Shown here: one piece after another, positions 12,016 to 23,328 of the stretch
Position numbering within the stretch: position 1 is the stretch's first letter
Layout of the letters: every line of letters begins with the position of its first letter
DNA from: Adenophora triphylla var. japonica
Lineage: Eukaryota > Streptophyta > Magnoliopsida > Asterales > Campanulaceae
Direction of reading: 5' to 3'
NCBI GenBank assembly: GCA_022495995.1
Contig: JAFEMH010001470.1
Span: 404,897-468,896 of the forward strand
DNA: 64,000 bases
Translations under genes and position numbers: made by a program
The notes under the pieces: generated by a model
The model's input: the letters and a program-made list of their open reading frames with translations, nothing else
Database searches by the model: none
Told to the model about the DNA's origin: nothing

Positions 12016-14671
12016 TGTGACGACCCCAACCCTAGGCACTAAATTTAAATATCTTATTATATGCTTTTAATGATTATGATAGCTTTATGTGTTCAATTTT
12101 GTCTTTAGATTCTTAATTTAAGATAAATTGGATGAGAAGTAAATTTAGAATCTTTTGAGAAATTATTGAGTATTAAATAAAGAAACTTGGGGAAATAATA
12201 AAAATGGAAATATGATAAATAGTACAAGGAGGTTATTTGGGTAGGATGAATTAATTGGATAAGGATTTATTTTATTTTAAAAAGTGGTGAAAGCCTCTAG
12301 ATTTAGAAGAGGGGGGCCAATTCCCTCTTCATTCCAAATCCTTGCCAAGTGTTCCCCTCCCCATTCATCCTCCACTCTACCCCCCTTTAACCCCTCACTC
12401 TTACTCCCTTCTCCCTCCTTCATTTTTTTTTACTCCATACTTCTCCTAGCAAGACATAGAAAAACTCCATGGAAGCTCTCAACCCATTTTCTTGAAGCCA
12501 AGCCATTCCTCCACCATTTTCAAGTTCAAGAGTGTTTTTGAAGTGGGATCATCTAGGGGAATCCATCAAGTTAGAAAGATCACCTTCCATTATAAAACCC
12601 TAAGGTGAGTTGTTATGATTTCCTTCTCCTACTTGTTCATAAGTTCTTTACATGTTGTTCTTGTTCTTGTGATGTTGATTTCATGCCTTGGAAACCTTAA
12701 TGGAAGTTGGATGATTGAAAAATGAAATTAGTTGAAGTTAGGGTTCAAGGAAGACAATCTAAATGGTTGAAATGGGTGGAATTTGTAGTAATAATCAATC
12801 TAGGGTTACTTGGGTTTGGGTTTACTTGTTTGGAGTGAGACTTGGTAAAGCTAAGGTTCCCTTTGGTGTTCTTGTGATAGGCATGGTATAAGGAAAGGAA
12901 GACTAGGGTCAAAATGGGTAAAAATCTGAAAATGGGCTGGAGGAAGGCTTGGGCGGTCGCCCATGGGGGCTTGGGCGGCCGCCCATCACGGCAGAATTCA
13001 TATTGGCTTTAAAGTCCACTTGGGCGGTCGCCCAAGTGGTTAGGGCGGTCGCCCATGTTGGCAGATTTTGGCCCAGTTCCCTGTTTCGCTGAATTTTCAC
13101 TAGTAACCTCCTAGTATGATCCTTAACCAAAATAAAGTTTGGAATCTAACCTTTCCGGATATGAATTAATCCTTTTAACCTAGGTTATACTTAGAACAAT
13201 TGTATCACTTAATGACACCTTAATTGAGTTACTATGGAACTACGGAAGCACGTTAAGTCGAAATCAGTAATTGTTTGAAAATCTTATTTGGCCTTATCAA
13301 ATGTAACTTCGACTTGATAAATCTAACATGAATTCCTATAAAGACCTTGTAATATAGAATATTGTCCGGAAATTGGTTATTAAGCTTGATTCGTACTTCA
13401 CCAGTGTAGTTCAAACTTGGGAGGTAGATCATAAACTCTTATTGAGGTTATCCGAAGTTGTGTAATGACTACGTAGGAATTGTTTATGATATGTTGTTTT
13501 ATTGCTTATTCCCTTTTGTGGATTATTTAGCATGTTATTATATTATCCCAAGTGTGGATTTAATTATCGTATGGTTATATGATATCCCAATGTGTGGATA
13601 TGCTTATTATGTGGTTGCTCGGTTATTCAATCTGTGAATTTATTGTTATCATTCATATTTATTGATGATACTATGCATAGTGTATTAAATGGTTGTGGCA
13701 CTATGAAATTGATGAGCATGAGTATATATTACCATGTTGTTATATGATTATCCCTTGTTGTGGATTTATTTCAAGTATCTATTATGTGCTTGAACGTGTT
13801 TACATTCAGGGGGTATAATGGAATTCAATCAATTACTGATTTGTTCTATAAGTGATTGAAGGTTCATTATACCTGTGACCTTACCCTCTCGTGGCCACAG
13901 AGTGGGCGTGCAAGCTTTTATTGACCCAAAAGGCTTTACATACTGCTGCGATTGGAGATTAGGGGGAATGCTTCTGTATTAAGCCTAAAGCTTTACAGTA
14001 GCGATATTATTGTTGGATACTCTATTATAGGTATCTTTTCTTATATGGATCTCTGGAGTATGAGTCCTATAAGAGGTGAATGTGCTGGAGGCAATTCACC
14101 AAAGAGTGGAGTTTTACTCCCACGTTGTACGACTTATTGTTCAGACGGAAAAAGGTAAAATGAGGTAACGTAAGGTGTTTACCGCTTCTATAATGTGTTA
14201 TGTGCTACCATGCTATGTGTTGCATCTTATATGGCATATTGCTGCATTCATAATAGCTTGCTGAGATTTATTCTCACCCCTCTCCCTTTACTGTTTTTAG
14301 ATTCCGAGACAGGTGGACCAGCCAAGTAAGGGCGGTGAGGAGTTTGGAAGTTATATTGTGAGAATTGTCGAGGTATGATTAGGTTGGTATAGAAAGTGTG
14401 CTTTGGTATAATTCAATTACGGAATTGTATTTATAAATCTTCATTTTATGTTATAACCGAGGCCTTTTTGTAACTAAACAGTTTCTTACTTTCTAAGTTG
14501 GTCAATTATTTCTCCATTGTGAAAAGGTGTAGATTTATTTTTAAATGGTTATAATAATTGTATTTAAATTTTGAAAGTTAAATAAAAGTTTTAAAAGATT
14601 AGGAAAAATTGGGTTAGCTTGAGGATGCTCCAGCTTGGGACACGTGTAGGTTCCGGGTCGGGGTCCTCACA
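12016..14671 (+). repeat. Gypsy 3' LTR
   Basis: This 2656-base repeat pairs with the 5' LTR and ends with CTCACA directly against the target duplication ATTAA. Its palindrome block is at 12951-13054. The last part is transcribed across the hAT coding strand, and a 172-codon minus-strand frame (14591-15109) is an accidental fusion of hAT N-terminal codons with LTR sequence. Confidence 0.93.
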
Positions 14672-15109
14672 ATTAACACCCGCCAGGGATATAAATTTCG
14701 AGCACCTCTTGCATTTGGCCTTTGTTTCACCCTTAACAATTACCAAATTATATAAATGGGCATACTTGGACACTCTAGGTTGTTCCTTTGCCTTACCCTT
14801 ACCCTTACTCCTTACCCCGCTAGGTGCACTACCCGAGGCAACATCGTTAGTAGGTGTATCTGGAATTGTGCAAGTTTCGTGGGTGTCTTGTACATCGTTA
14901 TCGTCATCTTCATCCTCCTCCTCACCCTCATCTATGTCTTGTATGTGATGATAGGTTCTAAATGTATAATTTGTTTTGAGCTCATTCATCCGATCCAGAG
15001 TCAAATTCGGAGTATAGCCGGGAAATTGAGGGGTGTTGATTGGGTTTGAGTATTGATTAATCAGATCAAACATAATTTGATCATTATGGTGTAAAAGTGA
15101 ATTATACAT
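14672..15109 (-). pseudogene. hAT transposase N-terminal part with first half of BED finger
   Basis: Reading on the minus strand, this fragment has an acidic low-complexity stretch (GEEEDEDDDNDVQD), a basic patch (SKGKGKAKEQPR) and then the first half of a BED zinc finger with the metal-binding pair CKRC, ending at AGVN against the Gypsy LTR. The matching histidine pair is on the other side of the 8.9-kb insertion near 5700. In-frame codons continue upstream of the ATG at 15109 to about 15195, where an ATG is followed at once by TAA; the original start may have been there, with an early nonsense change. That last point is inference. Confidence 0.85.
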
Positions 15110-15689
15110 TGGTCCTAAATTTTGATAGGGTACATTTTGTGGGATTTGATTTTGGGATGTGGGGTTGAGATATGCAAATATATCATTAACTAGATCTTAC
15201 ATGATAACTAACAATTAAAATTACCTAGCAATTAAAATTAAAAATGCAGCACTTAAAAAAATATTTTTTGAATTTTCGAAAATTTATAAAGATTAAATAC
15301 TTTTGACAATAATTTACTAGCAATAAAAGTAAACAATTATATTTTTTGTAACTTTCGGAATAGATGTAATCACAAAGATTAATTATTTAATACAATAATT
15401 AACTAGCAAGATATGCAAATATACATTTATTTATTTTTTTTGGATTTTTTGAAATTTATGAAGATTAAAAAAAAATTAAATAATTAACACAATATTTAAC
15501 TAGCGAGTAAACAATTAAATATTTTTTAAAAAAAATTAACTTCAACTCTTAATATGGCTGTTGGGAGGGGTGAATATGTCCCAAAAAATAAAAATCAGAT
15601 AAATGAGCTGTTATAAAAAGTTTGGACAAAAATACCCCTCAAACAGATTTATTAACTGATATATTTGAGGACATTATAAACATTTACAA

Positions 15690-15889
15690 AAAAAGGGATA
15701 AACGGGCCACAGACCCAACGTATCTTTTAATCCGCGGGCCAAAGCTCGATCCGTCACAATGTGGTATGTCCAAGCCCGTCCCGTTCCTTATGCGGGCCGG
15801 CCCACGGGCCTAAGGGCACGGGCTCAACGGGCCACGAACCACAGGCTTGACGGCTTTCCGCGGGCTTAAGCCCAAATTGGCTATCTCCA
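15690..15889. repeat. hAT right terminus and subterminal GGGCC-rich region
   Basis: The last 200 bases inside the right terminus are rich in CGGGCC, GGGCCACG and AAGCCCG motifs, mirroring the left subterminal region, and end in GGCTATCTCCA against the 8-bp duplication CCTTGAAC. The 63-codon open frame across it is incidental. Confidence 0.75.
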
Positions 15890-15897
15890 CCTTGAAC

Positions 15898-16681
15898 ACG
15901 ATAGCACGATCCCATCATTATTGTCTTCTTTATCTATATTTATTAAAAAACTACAAACTTACAAAATGAATACGATAGAGATCATCAAATAATTGTTGTT
16001 TGTAATCTCAATATTGAAAAAAACAAGATAATTGGGCCGAAGTGGGTTAATTATTGGGCTGAGAGGCCAAATATTTTAACCGTAGTAAAGAGTAGTTCCA
16101 AGTTCAAAAGAAAGCCAATATATAAAGGTAGTGTAGATAAAATATTCGCATGACGGCCCAAAGTTAAAAGTGGGCTTTCTTTGTGTTAAAATTTATAAGC
16201 ATGGAATTTTATCTACACCACTTTCTTTTTACTGTGGAGATTTTTTTTTATATAAAAAATGGATTTCTATTAATGAATGACTTAATATAATATAAAAGTA
16301 AAATTTGAAAGTGTAAAAAATTGCAATCGATGAAATTTAAGGCCCTGAACTCACTTATGAAAATGAACATCAAATCAAATTTCGTTTGATTTAGAGCTTT
16401 TTGGTTACCGTATCATACGTGAAGATAAATTATCCACATGCCTAACAATTTTTTTATTACTTCTTATATATGTATCGCATTATATATTAATAGAGAATCA
16501 ATAAATGACAATGACAACGAAATAATGTTAGTCTTGATAATAAGTTATAATTGTCCAATCATTAATTAGAGGTATACAATAGTTACAAATATAGTGCAAA
16601 GGATTTTGTCTCCTATAGAAATGGGCAAACTATAGAATAGAATGATTGAAATTTGTTGGTGTCACTAACATACTCAATGCA
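15898..16681. other. Intergenic sequence with a small foldback
   Basis: No gene is visible. At 16131-16218 the arms GTGTAGATAAAAT and ATTTTATCTACAC form an inverted repeat of about 88 bases, with an inner GCCCA/TGGGC pairing. It could be a tiny MITE, but I found no convincing target duplication. Confidence 0.5.
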
Positions 16682-16686
16682 AAATA

Positions 16687-17162
16687 TGTTGGAACATTAA
16701 CGATCCATTAACCATGAACCGACTCACAACTAGATTAAGAAGAGAAGGAGAAGAAAAAGAAGAATAATACGGAAGCGTGTACCTTGTGATTCCATGATTG
16801 TGTTCTTGATCTTGTTCTTGAATAAATGAGAAAGTAGGGAAGAGTAGATCTTCTAAATGATAAGTGCCCTTAATCTCTTTAATCTTCAATTACTTAGGAA
16901 GAGTTTTGACTGAATGAGAAATGATGTAACTAGTAGATTCATAGGCTTGATGGATAGGCCTTTATATAGGAATCCAAGGGGCACTTCATTTAGGGACTAC
17001 ACCCTTTCATAAAGATGATGGTGTGAAGTTACCATTATGCCCATCATTTAATGGTACTTACACCTAATGGAATTCTACACATTTTGTCTATACTTTAACA
17101 TTATTAAATAATTATAACAAATGGAATTAAATAACACATATTAATTAATCCATGTTCTAACA
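16687..17162 (-). repeat. Copia 3' LTR
   Basis: This copy lies at the downstream end of the minus-strand element. It matches 22850-23325 base for base as far as I can see. The 71-codon open frame inside it recurs in the other LTR and is not a gene. Confidence 0.95.
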
Positions 17163-17178
17163 ATCTCCCACTTGGATT
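17163..17178 (-). promoter_or_regulatory. Copia polypurine tract
   Basis: On the minus strand the sequence ATCCAAGTGGGAGATT directly precedes the 3' LTR. This is the usual plant Copia purine tract and appears intact. Confidence 0.85.
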
Positions 17179-18239
17179 AATATTAATATGTATCTTTTAC
17201 TAAATAAATTCCTTAATCATTTATAACATGAATGACAACCCTTATGTGCACGTTTATTGTCATCCAACACAATCCCGTCCATTAGTCTTATAAGTATAGG
17301 GACTAAAGGGGCAGTCGTTGTAATTGATTCGCAACTAAACCCACATTAATCACATATATATATCCAACTAAACAACATAGATTAAGTATAGATATGTAGC
17401 ATGGAATATTAATGAATATATATGAAGAACTTATATATATATTCTCCAACTAGTCCTACTCAACCAAATGAGATCAATATAAATAAAAACAACACAAAGA
17501 AATAGAAAACAACACAAACTCCCACTGATTTAAGCATTATCAAAATTGTTTCACCCATATGAGCAGTATGCTCGTGAAACATCAAAAGAGATTACGCTTT
17601 ACAAAATGGATCCAATAACATGGAGTTTGATCCTATAAGTTGTATATCTATTTGTTTATTTTATACTTATTTCTCTTCAACAAGAGATATAACCTTATGA
17701 TGTCTTTCGACATCTTTGCATCCACTAAAACATAATCGGAATACTTAATGATCTCAAAATGATCCGATTTATATACATAAGCATGTAGTTTAATGTTTTA
17801 TAGGTACTTCATCATTCTTTTGGATGCGACTTAATGTTCTTCTTTCCGAATTGCTTTGGTATTGACCAAGCATTCAATAATAAATGCAAGGTTTGTACGA
17901 GTACAGACTTGTGCATACATTAAGCTTCCTACTACCGGTGCATAAGGGATATTTTCCATATACTTGGATTCAAAATTATTTTTAGGACATTGCTTTAGGC
18001 GAATTTATCTCCCTTAGAGACAGGGGTGTCATGTGGTTTACAATTTTCCATGCTAAACCTTTGTAATACCTTCTCTATATAGCTCTTTTGTGATAATCCC
18101 AAAATACCTCGTGAATGATCACGATGAATTTGAATTCCCAATACAAAAGATGCCTTACCAAGATCTTTCATCTCAAATTTGTTTGAGAAATTTCTTAGTT
18201 TTTAGAAGGTCCTTGTCATTACTAGCAAGAAAATATCAT

Positions 18240-19075
18240 TCAAATATCATCCACATATAAGACCAAAATAATAAATCTACTCCCACTGAACTTATGGTAC
18301 ACACAATCTTCACCAAGATTCATTTCAAAGCCAAATGAAAGAATAACTTGGTTAAATTTTAAGTACCATTGACGAGATGCTTGCTTAAGCCCATAAATGG
18401 ATTTCTTAAGTTTACAAACCAGTTGACTAGTTTGATCCGAATTAGTCACCATTTCGGTTTCTTCATATAGATAGTTTCCTCAATGTTGCCATTGAAAAAA
18501 AACTGTCTTAACATCCATTTGATGAAGCTCAAGATCATAATGTGCCACTAATGCCATAATGATCATAAAAGAGGTTTTAGAAGATATCGGAAAAATGTTT
18601 CTTTATAATCAATGCTTTCCTTTTGAGTAAATCCATTAGCAACAAGACGTGCATTATATCTTTCCATATTACCTTGCTAATCCCTATTGGTTTTAAATAT
18701 CAATTTATAACCAATAGGTTTTACACCTTCAGGTAATGGGACAAGATCCCAAATGTCATTGTCTTTTATTGATTTTAACTCCTCATTAATGGCATTGATC
18801 CACTTATGAGAATTAGAACTATTAATGGCTTCATGGAAGGTGATTAGATCATCTCCCACTAAACCTAAGGTGTCCTCATTCTCCGCAAGATACATATCAT
18901 AAATATCCGAAATAGAACTTCTTCTTTCTCTAGTAGATCTTCTTAAGGGCACCGGTTCATCCTCATTTTGAGGTTGTTGAATTTCATTATGTCCAACATT
19001 CTCATGTTGTCCGTTATTTACGGGAGTCTTTATATTATTTTGAATTGTATGTTCTTTGTTGAATTTCAGGTACAA
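18240..19075 (-). pseudogene. Copia reverse transcriptase fragments
   Basis: The segment 18677-19075 holds the start of the Copia reverse transcriptase domain (HKWINAINEELKSIKDNDIWDLVPLPEG). The segment 18240-18452 holds its later part (KSIYGLKQASRQWYLKF and the catalytic YVDD). The intervening bases have shifted frames. RNase H sequence beyond 18240 is recognisable only in scraps, so the polymerase cannot be made from this copy. Confidence 0.88.
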
Positions 19076-19944
19076 TTACTTGATTTCCAACAGGAACTAA
19101 AGTTTGAGGAATAAAGAGTGGTTCCTCTAACTCTTCAAATTCAAAATCATTACTATTTCTCCCACTAAATTCAACATCCTTAAGGAACCTAACATTGTCG
19201 ATCTCGAAAAAGTTCTAGTTTTCGGGTCATAAAATTTATATCCCCTATATCTCTCGGCATACCCTACAAAATAGCTACTAACAGTATTTATGTCCAGTTT
19301 GCCCTCATTAGGCCTATAAGGTCTAGCTTCTGCTGGACACCCCCATACATGAAGATGATTTAAGGACGGTTTCTTATTCGTCCATAACTCATAAGGGGTT
19401 TTGTCGGTAGATTTTTGAAGGTGCTCTATTGAGAATATAAGCTGCGGTATTTAATGTTTCGCCCATAATGAGCGAGGTAAAGAAGTACAAGAAAACATAC
19501 TTCTTACCATATCCTTAAGGATTTAAGTCTCTCCAATATACTATGCTAGGTTTACCCAGATGGTGTAGTGAGGACAATCCTACACTCTTCAAAATAGCGA
19601 ATATAAAGGACCCGGACGTTATTCACCCAATACGTTATACCGTCCGTAGTTTTCACTACCATGATCGGATTTAACGTTCTTAATAGTCTTTCTTATGCCT
19701 TAAAAGACTTGAAAACGACCAATGATTGAAACTTTACATGAAGAAAATAATGTATCCATAACGAGAGTAATCATCCATGAACGTAATGAAATATTGTTGA
19801 CCATTCCATGAATGGCTAATGAATGGTCCACAAATGTCCATATAAATTAGTTCCAAGACGTTTGATACTCTCAAAATTCTATTTCCTTTAATGTTTGTAA
19901 ATTTATTCTTTAAAACACTTTAACGCAAAAGTTTTATCCTAGTA

Positions 19945-20247
19945 TCAAGTTGTTTTTAGAATTCCCTCCGACATAAGCTTTAACAATTCTCCCTTTGGAG
20001 ATATGACCCAAACGCCTATGCCATAAAATACAAGAATTTTCACTTGATAACTTTTGCTTAGTGCCTTTAGTTTTGGTTTCATTATTATGGGACTCATTAA
20101 TAGTATTTCTTGTTTGAAGTAAATAAAATTGTCATTGTTAAGATAAAGTACTAATACCGACAACCTCGGAATTGAAAATAAGATCACATTTATTATTACC
20201 AAATGAACAGAATAACCTTCCCGATCTAATACCGTGATCGATATCAA
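19945..20247 (-). pseudogene. Copia gag-pre-integrase region fragment
   Basis: This minus-strand frame lies between gag and reverse transcriptase, where Copia elements carry the protease and the gag-pre-integrase zinc region. It is open but has no complete HHCC zinc finger. Integrase sequence between 19900 and 19100 is split among frames. Confidence 0.6.
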
Positions 20248-20459
20248 ATTCCGCCTAAATGACGGTACATAATAAATGTATTATTTAATACAAAATAATA
20301 GCCAGCACTTAACAAAAATCCCTATGCCTATAACTTCAACCGGATTTCCAGCTTCCATATAGATGTATTTCTCATCTTCACTGGGGATTCGGTAATTCAG
20401 GCAACCCTGCATACATGAACTAATGTGAGTTGTTGAACCAAATACAACCACTATGTATA

Positions 20460-21293
20460 TTAAGGAATTGAAACCAAATTTGCCTTAGTACAAACAAGAC
20501 CAAATGACATACCATCCTGAATTCGCCATTTGCGATACTTATGGTAGTCGTTCTTCATGCGAGTAAGGTCCTTGCAAAAGAAGCATTTCTTGACTTTATG
20601 ATCCTTAAATGATCCCTTATGCTTCTTACTTGCAACCGCAATTTCCTTCCCTCTTCTCTTAATCCCACGAGAAGAAGTAAATGCTGAGTGAGTACTTTCT
20701 AATTTAAGATATTTCATCCTATCTTCCTCTAATGTCATATGTGAAAGTAATCCATTAATATTCCACTTGTACTTTCGACATTTATAGGTCACCTCAAAAG
20801 GACCAAATTGAGGAGGAAGATAGATCAAAACTAAGTGCACGAGCAAATCTTCCGAAATCTCTAACTTAAGTGCCTTTAGTTTGATCGAAAGATGAAATAA
20901 TTCAATAATGTACTCCCTAAGATTTTCTTCACCCTTGTATCGAATGGAAACAAGTTTCCACAAGAATTCAAGAAAAAACTCAGCATTTTCGATTTCAGAG
21001 ACATTGTCCAAAAATGTCTCTGAAACTGCATTTTCCATGATCATTAGACTCACGCGGTTGGACCGTTCCCATTGCTCAACATTTTTCCGTTCTATAACGG
21101 TATTTCCTTTAGAGAGAGCAGCGGGACTTGATTCCCCAAATGCGTGATCGATGTCCATATTGCCTAAGATCATCGTTATATTATTTTTCCAAGTTTTAAG
21201 TTTAGTCCCAGTAAGCAAAGGTGCATCATTTATAGCAGTAGTTACGGATGAAGCATTAATCAAATCTGAAGGAGAAGAACAAGAATGAAACAA
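20460..21293 (-). CDS. Copia gag (UBN2-type), degenerate zinc knuckle
   Basis: This 277-codon frame is the capsid protein of the Copia element. It starts with LTGTKLKTWKNNITMILGNMD and continues through the UBN2 gag domain (residues about 30-200). A CCHC-type zinc knuckle is expected near residue 240, but only CFFCKDLTRMKNDYHKY is present: the first two cysteines remain, the usual GH is altered and the last cysteine is tyrosine. The frame is open although pol is broken, so gag may have been under constraint more recently, or it is simply shorter and has escaped stops. Confidence 0.8.
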   Translation of the reverse strand: MFHSCSSPSDLINASSVTTAINDAPLLTGTKLKTWKNNITMILGNMDIDHAFGESSPAALSKGNTVIERKNVEQWERSNRVSLMIMENAVSETFLDNVSEIENAEFFLEFLWKLVSIRYKGEENLREYIIELFHLSIKLKALKLEISEDLLVHLVLIYLPPQFGPFEVTYKCRKYKWNINGLLSHMTLEEDRMKYLKLESTHSAFTSSRGIKRRGKEIAVASKKHKGSFKDHKVKKCFFCKDLTRMKNDYHKYRKWRIQDGMSFGLVCTKANLVSIP

Positions 21294-21299
21294 AACATA

Positions 21300-22834
21300 T
21301 ATAAGAAACTACATAACGATTAATTATATCAAATGAATTCCATCAAAAATAAAAGATAATCAATATGACATCAAGACTAATCTTTGGATTGCGAATTGAC
21401 TCATAATTTGATTTATCTTAGGGTAAACAAATAGCTTAAACAATACACTTTAAATACTTGCCTTCCTTTGGGCCGGTTCAAGTATAGAAAATGTCCTAAA
21501 GTTTAAGGTACTTGTTTCCCGGTAATAAAGAATATAAACAATTCATTTTAAACACCCGCCTTCCTTTGGGATGGTTCACAGCATTTAAAATGACCAAACG
21601 TTTAGTTCAATTATTACCCCATGAATGTAAATACTTAGTCAACAACAAGGTCTCCTTTGGGAAACAAGCATGTTATCACATATCAATATTTACATTCATC
21701 TTTTAACAAGTTTGAATTTAATCAACAAGGTCTCCTTTGGGAAACAATCATGTTAATTTTGTCCAAAAATGTTAAGGATATAATTAATCGGAAACAAAAA
21801 GCCTTAAGGTAATTTCTGAAATTTTTAAATGGTAAAGAAATAAGCGAAATTTATTAATAAAAGATAATATCCTTTTGTTCTACCCGTCCATTCTTAAAGT
21901 TTAATAACTCCAAGAACCACCGAAGCGCGACTGGTGTCCAGACATTATAATTTATTAATAAATTATCAAAATTTTTGGGCAACGAAAAGTCACCATTATA
22001 CTCCTGTTATGAACAGCCACGGTCCATGAGTAAAGCAACGAAAAGTCACCAATTATACTCCCTTTTTATGAACAGCCATGGTCCAAGAGTAAAGCAATTA
22101 AAAGTCACCAATTAAAAGCCACTTAAAAGTCACCAATTAAAAGCCACGTCCAATTGATGAACAGCCATGATCCAAATAGAGAGAGCCATATTTTCAACAC
22201 AGATAATATTACTCTCTCCATCCCAATAAAGAATAACAATTGACTGAGTACACAAATTAATAATTATGCCCACATATAGTTATTAATCAACTGCCGGAAA
22301 TAATTATGCTAATTTTACTAATAGAAGCTGACACATTGTAATAATTATGCCCACATTTGGTGAAAAGTCACCAATTTATGTTTGAAAAATACCAAGCGCC
22401 GACATTATTTTTAGCGAATAATGCTGTATGTTCTTGTTTCTGTACTTCAATCATTTGTTATTGTTCTACAATGAAAACTCAATAAAGAGTCATAATACCC
22501 AATTAGACTATCAATTCTTAACTTAATGGTGAATCAATATTCAACCAAAGCAAGTAGATCCGCATACTCACATCACATTTTTAAATGCGTGGCTATGCAT
22601 TTGAACAAACTCACAACGCATCAAATGATGGTGGCTATGTCCAAAATAGGATAATCTTACATTAAGAATTGAAAGCCTTGAGTAAACCAAAATCAGAAAT
22701 AGAATGAAGTTTATGAATATAATACTCTTAGACAAGATGAGTATCATGAACAAGAACAAAAACTAAATGAAATCATACAAGAATTAAAGCATAAGGCTTT
22801 ATAAGAATTTCAAACTCAATCTAGTATATAACCA
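21300..22834 (-). repeat. Copia leader with internal short repeats
   Basis: The 1.5 kb between the 5' LTR and gag has no open gene. It holds repeated motifs: AAGGTCTCCTTTGGGAAACA at about 21648 and 21727, CCTTCCTTTGGG twice near 21465 and 21560, and an array at about 21970-22160 alternating AAAAGTCACCA with GAACAGCCA-GGTCCA. Long repeat-bearing leaders may hold packaging or translation signals; that is inference. Confidence 0.65.
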
Positions 22835-22847
22835 GGCTCTGATACCA
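22835..22847 (-). promoter_or_regulatory. Copia primer-binding site (tRNA-iMet)
   Basis: On the minus strand TGGTATCAGAGCC lies two bases inside the 5' LTR and matches the initiator-methionine tRNA 3' end exactly. Confidence 0.92.
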
Positions 22848-22849
22848 AT

Positions 22850-23325
22850 TGTTGGAACATTAACGATCCATTAACCATGAACCGACTCACAACTAGATTA
22901 AGAAGAGAAGGAGAAGAAAAAGAAGAATAATACGGAAGCGTGTACCTTGTGATTCCATGATTGTGTTCTTGATCTTGTTCTTGAATAAATGAGAAAGTAG
23001 GGAAGAGTAGATCTTCTAAATGATAAGTGCCCTTAATCTCTTTAATCTTCAATTACTTAGGAAGAGTTTTGACTGAATGAGAAATGATGTAACTAGTAGA
23101 TTCATAGGCTTGATGGATAGGCCTTTATATAGGAATCCAAGGGGCACTTCATTTAGGGACTACACCCTTTCATAAAGATGATGGTGTGAAGTTACCATTA
23201 TGCCCATCATTTAATGGTACTTACACCTAATGGAATTCTACACATTTTGTCTATACTTTAACATTATTAAATAATTATAACAAATGGAATTAAATAACAC
23301 ATATTAATTAATCCATGTTCTAACA
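22850..23325 (-). repeat. Copia 5' LTR
   Basis: This is the upstream LTR of the minus-strand element, 476 bases long and indistinguishable by eye from 16687-17162. It holds the presumed promoter; CCTTTATATAGGAATCC on the plus strand near 23120 reads TATATAAAGG on the minus strand, a good TATA box. Confidence 0.95.
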
Positions 23326-23328
23326 AAA

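Larger units (their letters stand above)
5730..14671 (+). mobile_element. Ty3/Gypsy LTR retrotransposon, coding region decayed
   Basis: Two long terminal repeats (5730-8387 and 12016-14671) start TGTGACGACCCC and end GGGGTCCTCACA, and are flanked by the 5-bp duplication ATTAA at 5725-5729 and 14672-14676. A primer-binding site resembling initiator tRNA-Met follows the left LTR and a purine tract precedes the right LTR. Remnants appear in the order reverse transcriptase then integrase, as in Gypsy elements. By eye the two LTRs differ at only about 25 of some 2657 positions. The internal region is 3628 bases and has no long open frame, so it is shortened and multiply broken. Confidence 0.93.
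3113..15889 (-). mobile_element. hAT DNA transposon, split by a nested Gypsy element
   Basis: The ends TGGAGGTGGCCAAAC (left) and the reverse complement TGGAGATAGCCAATT (right) form an imperfect terminal inverted repeat. The element is flanked by a perfect 8-bp direct repeat CCTTGAAC at 3105-3112 and 15890-15897, the hallmark target duplication of the hAT superfamily. Removing the 8942-bp Gypsy insertion and one copy of its 5-bp duplication leaves an element of about 3.8 kb. Its single gene runs on the minus strand and encodes a BED zinc-finger transposase (fragments at 14672-15109 and 3905-5724). The transposase is broken by frameshifts as well as by the insertion, so this copy is not autonomous. 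Confidence 0.93.
16687..23325 (-). mobile_element. Ty1/Copia LTR retrotransposon, non-autonomous
   Basis: Two 476-base LTRs (16687-17162 and 22850-23325) begin TGTTGGAACA and end TGTTCTAACA, flanked by the 5-bp duplication AAATA at 16682-16686 and 23326-23330. A tRNA-iMet primer site lies at 22835-22847 and a purine tract at 17163-17178, both on the minus strand. The gene order on that strand is gag, pre-integrase, integrase, reverse transcriptase and RNase H, which is Copia order. Gag is open but the rest is broken into fragments. I found no difference between the LTRs by eye, so the insertion is very recent. Confidence 0.95.

Noticed and set aside
14619..15049. Plus-strand frames of 97 and 109 codons
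   Set aside because: They are antisense to the hAT N-terminal region and have no domain of their own.
14591..15109. 172-codon frame as a separate gene
   Set aside because: Its N-terminal part is the hAT transposase and its C-terminal part is read through the Gypsy LTR; it is an accidental fusion.
20908..21147. 79-codon plus-strand frame
   Set aside because: It is antisense to the Copia gag.
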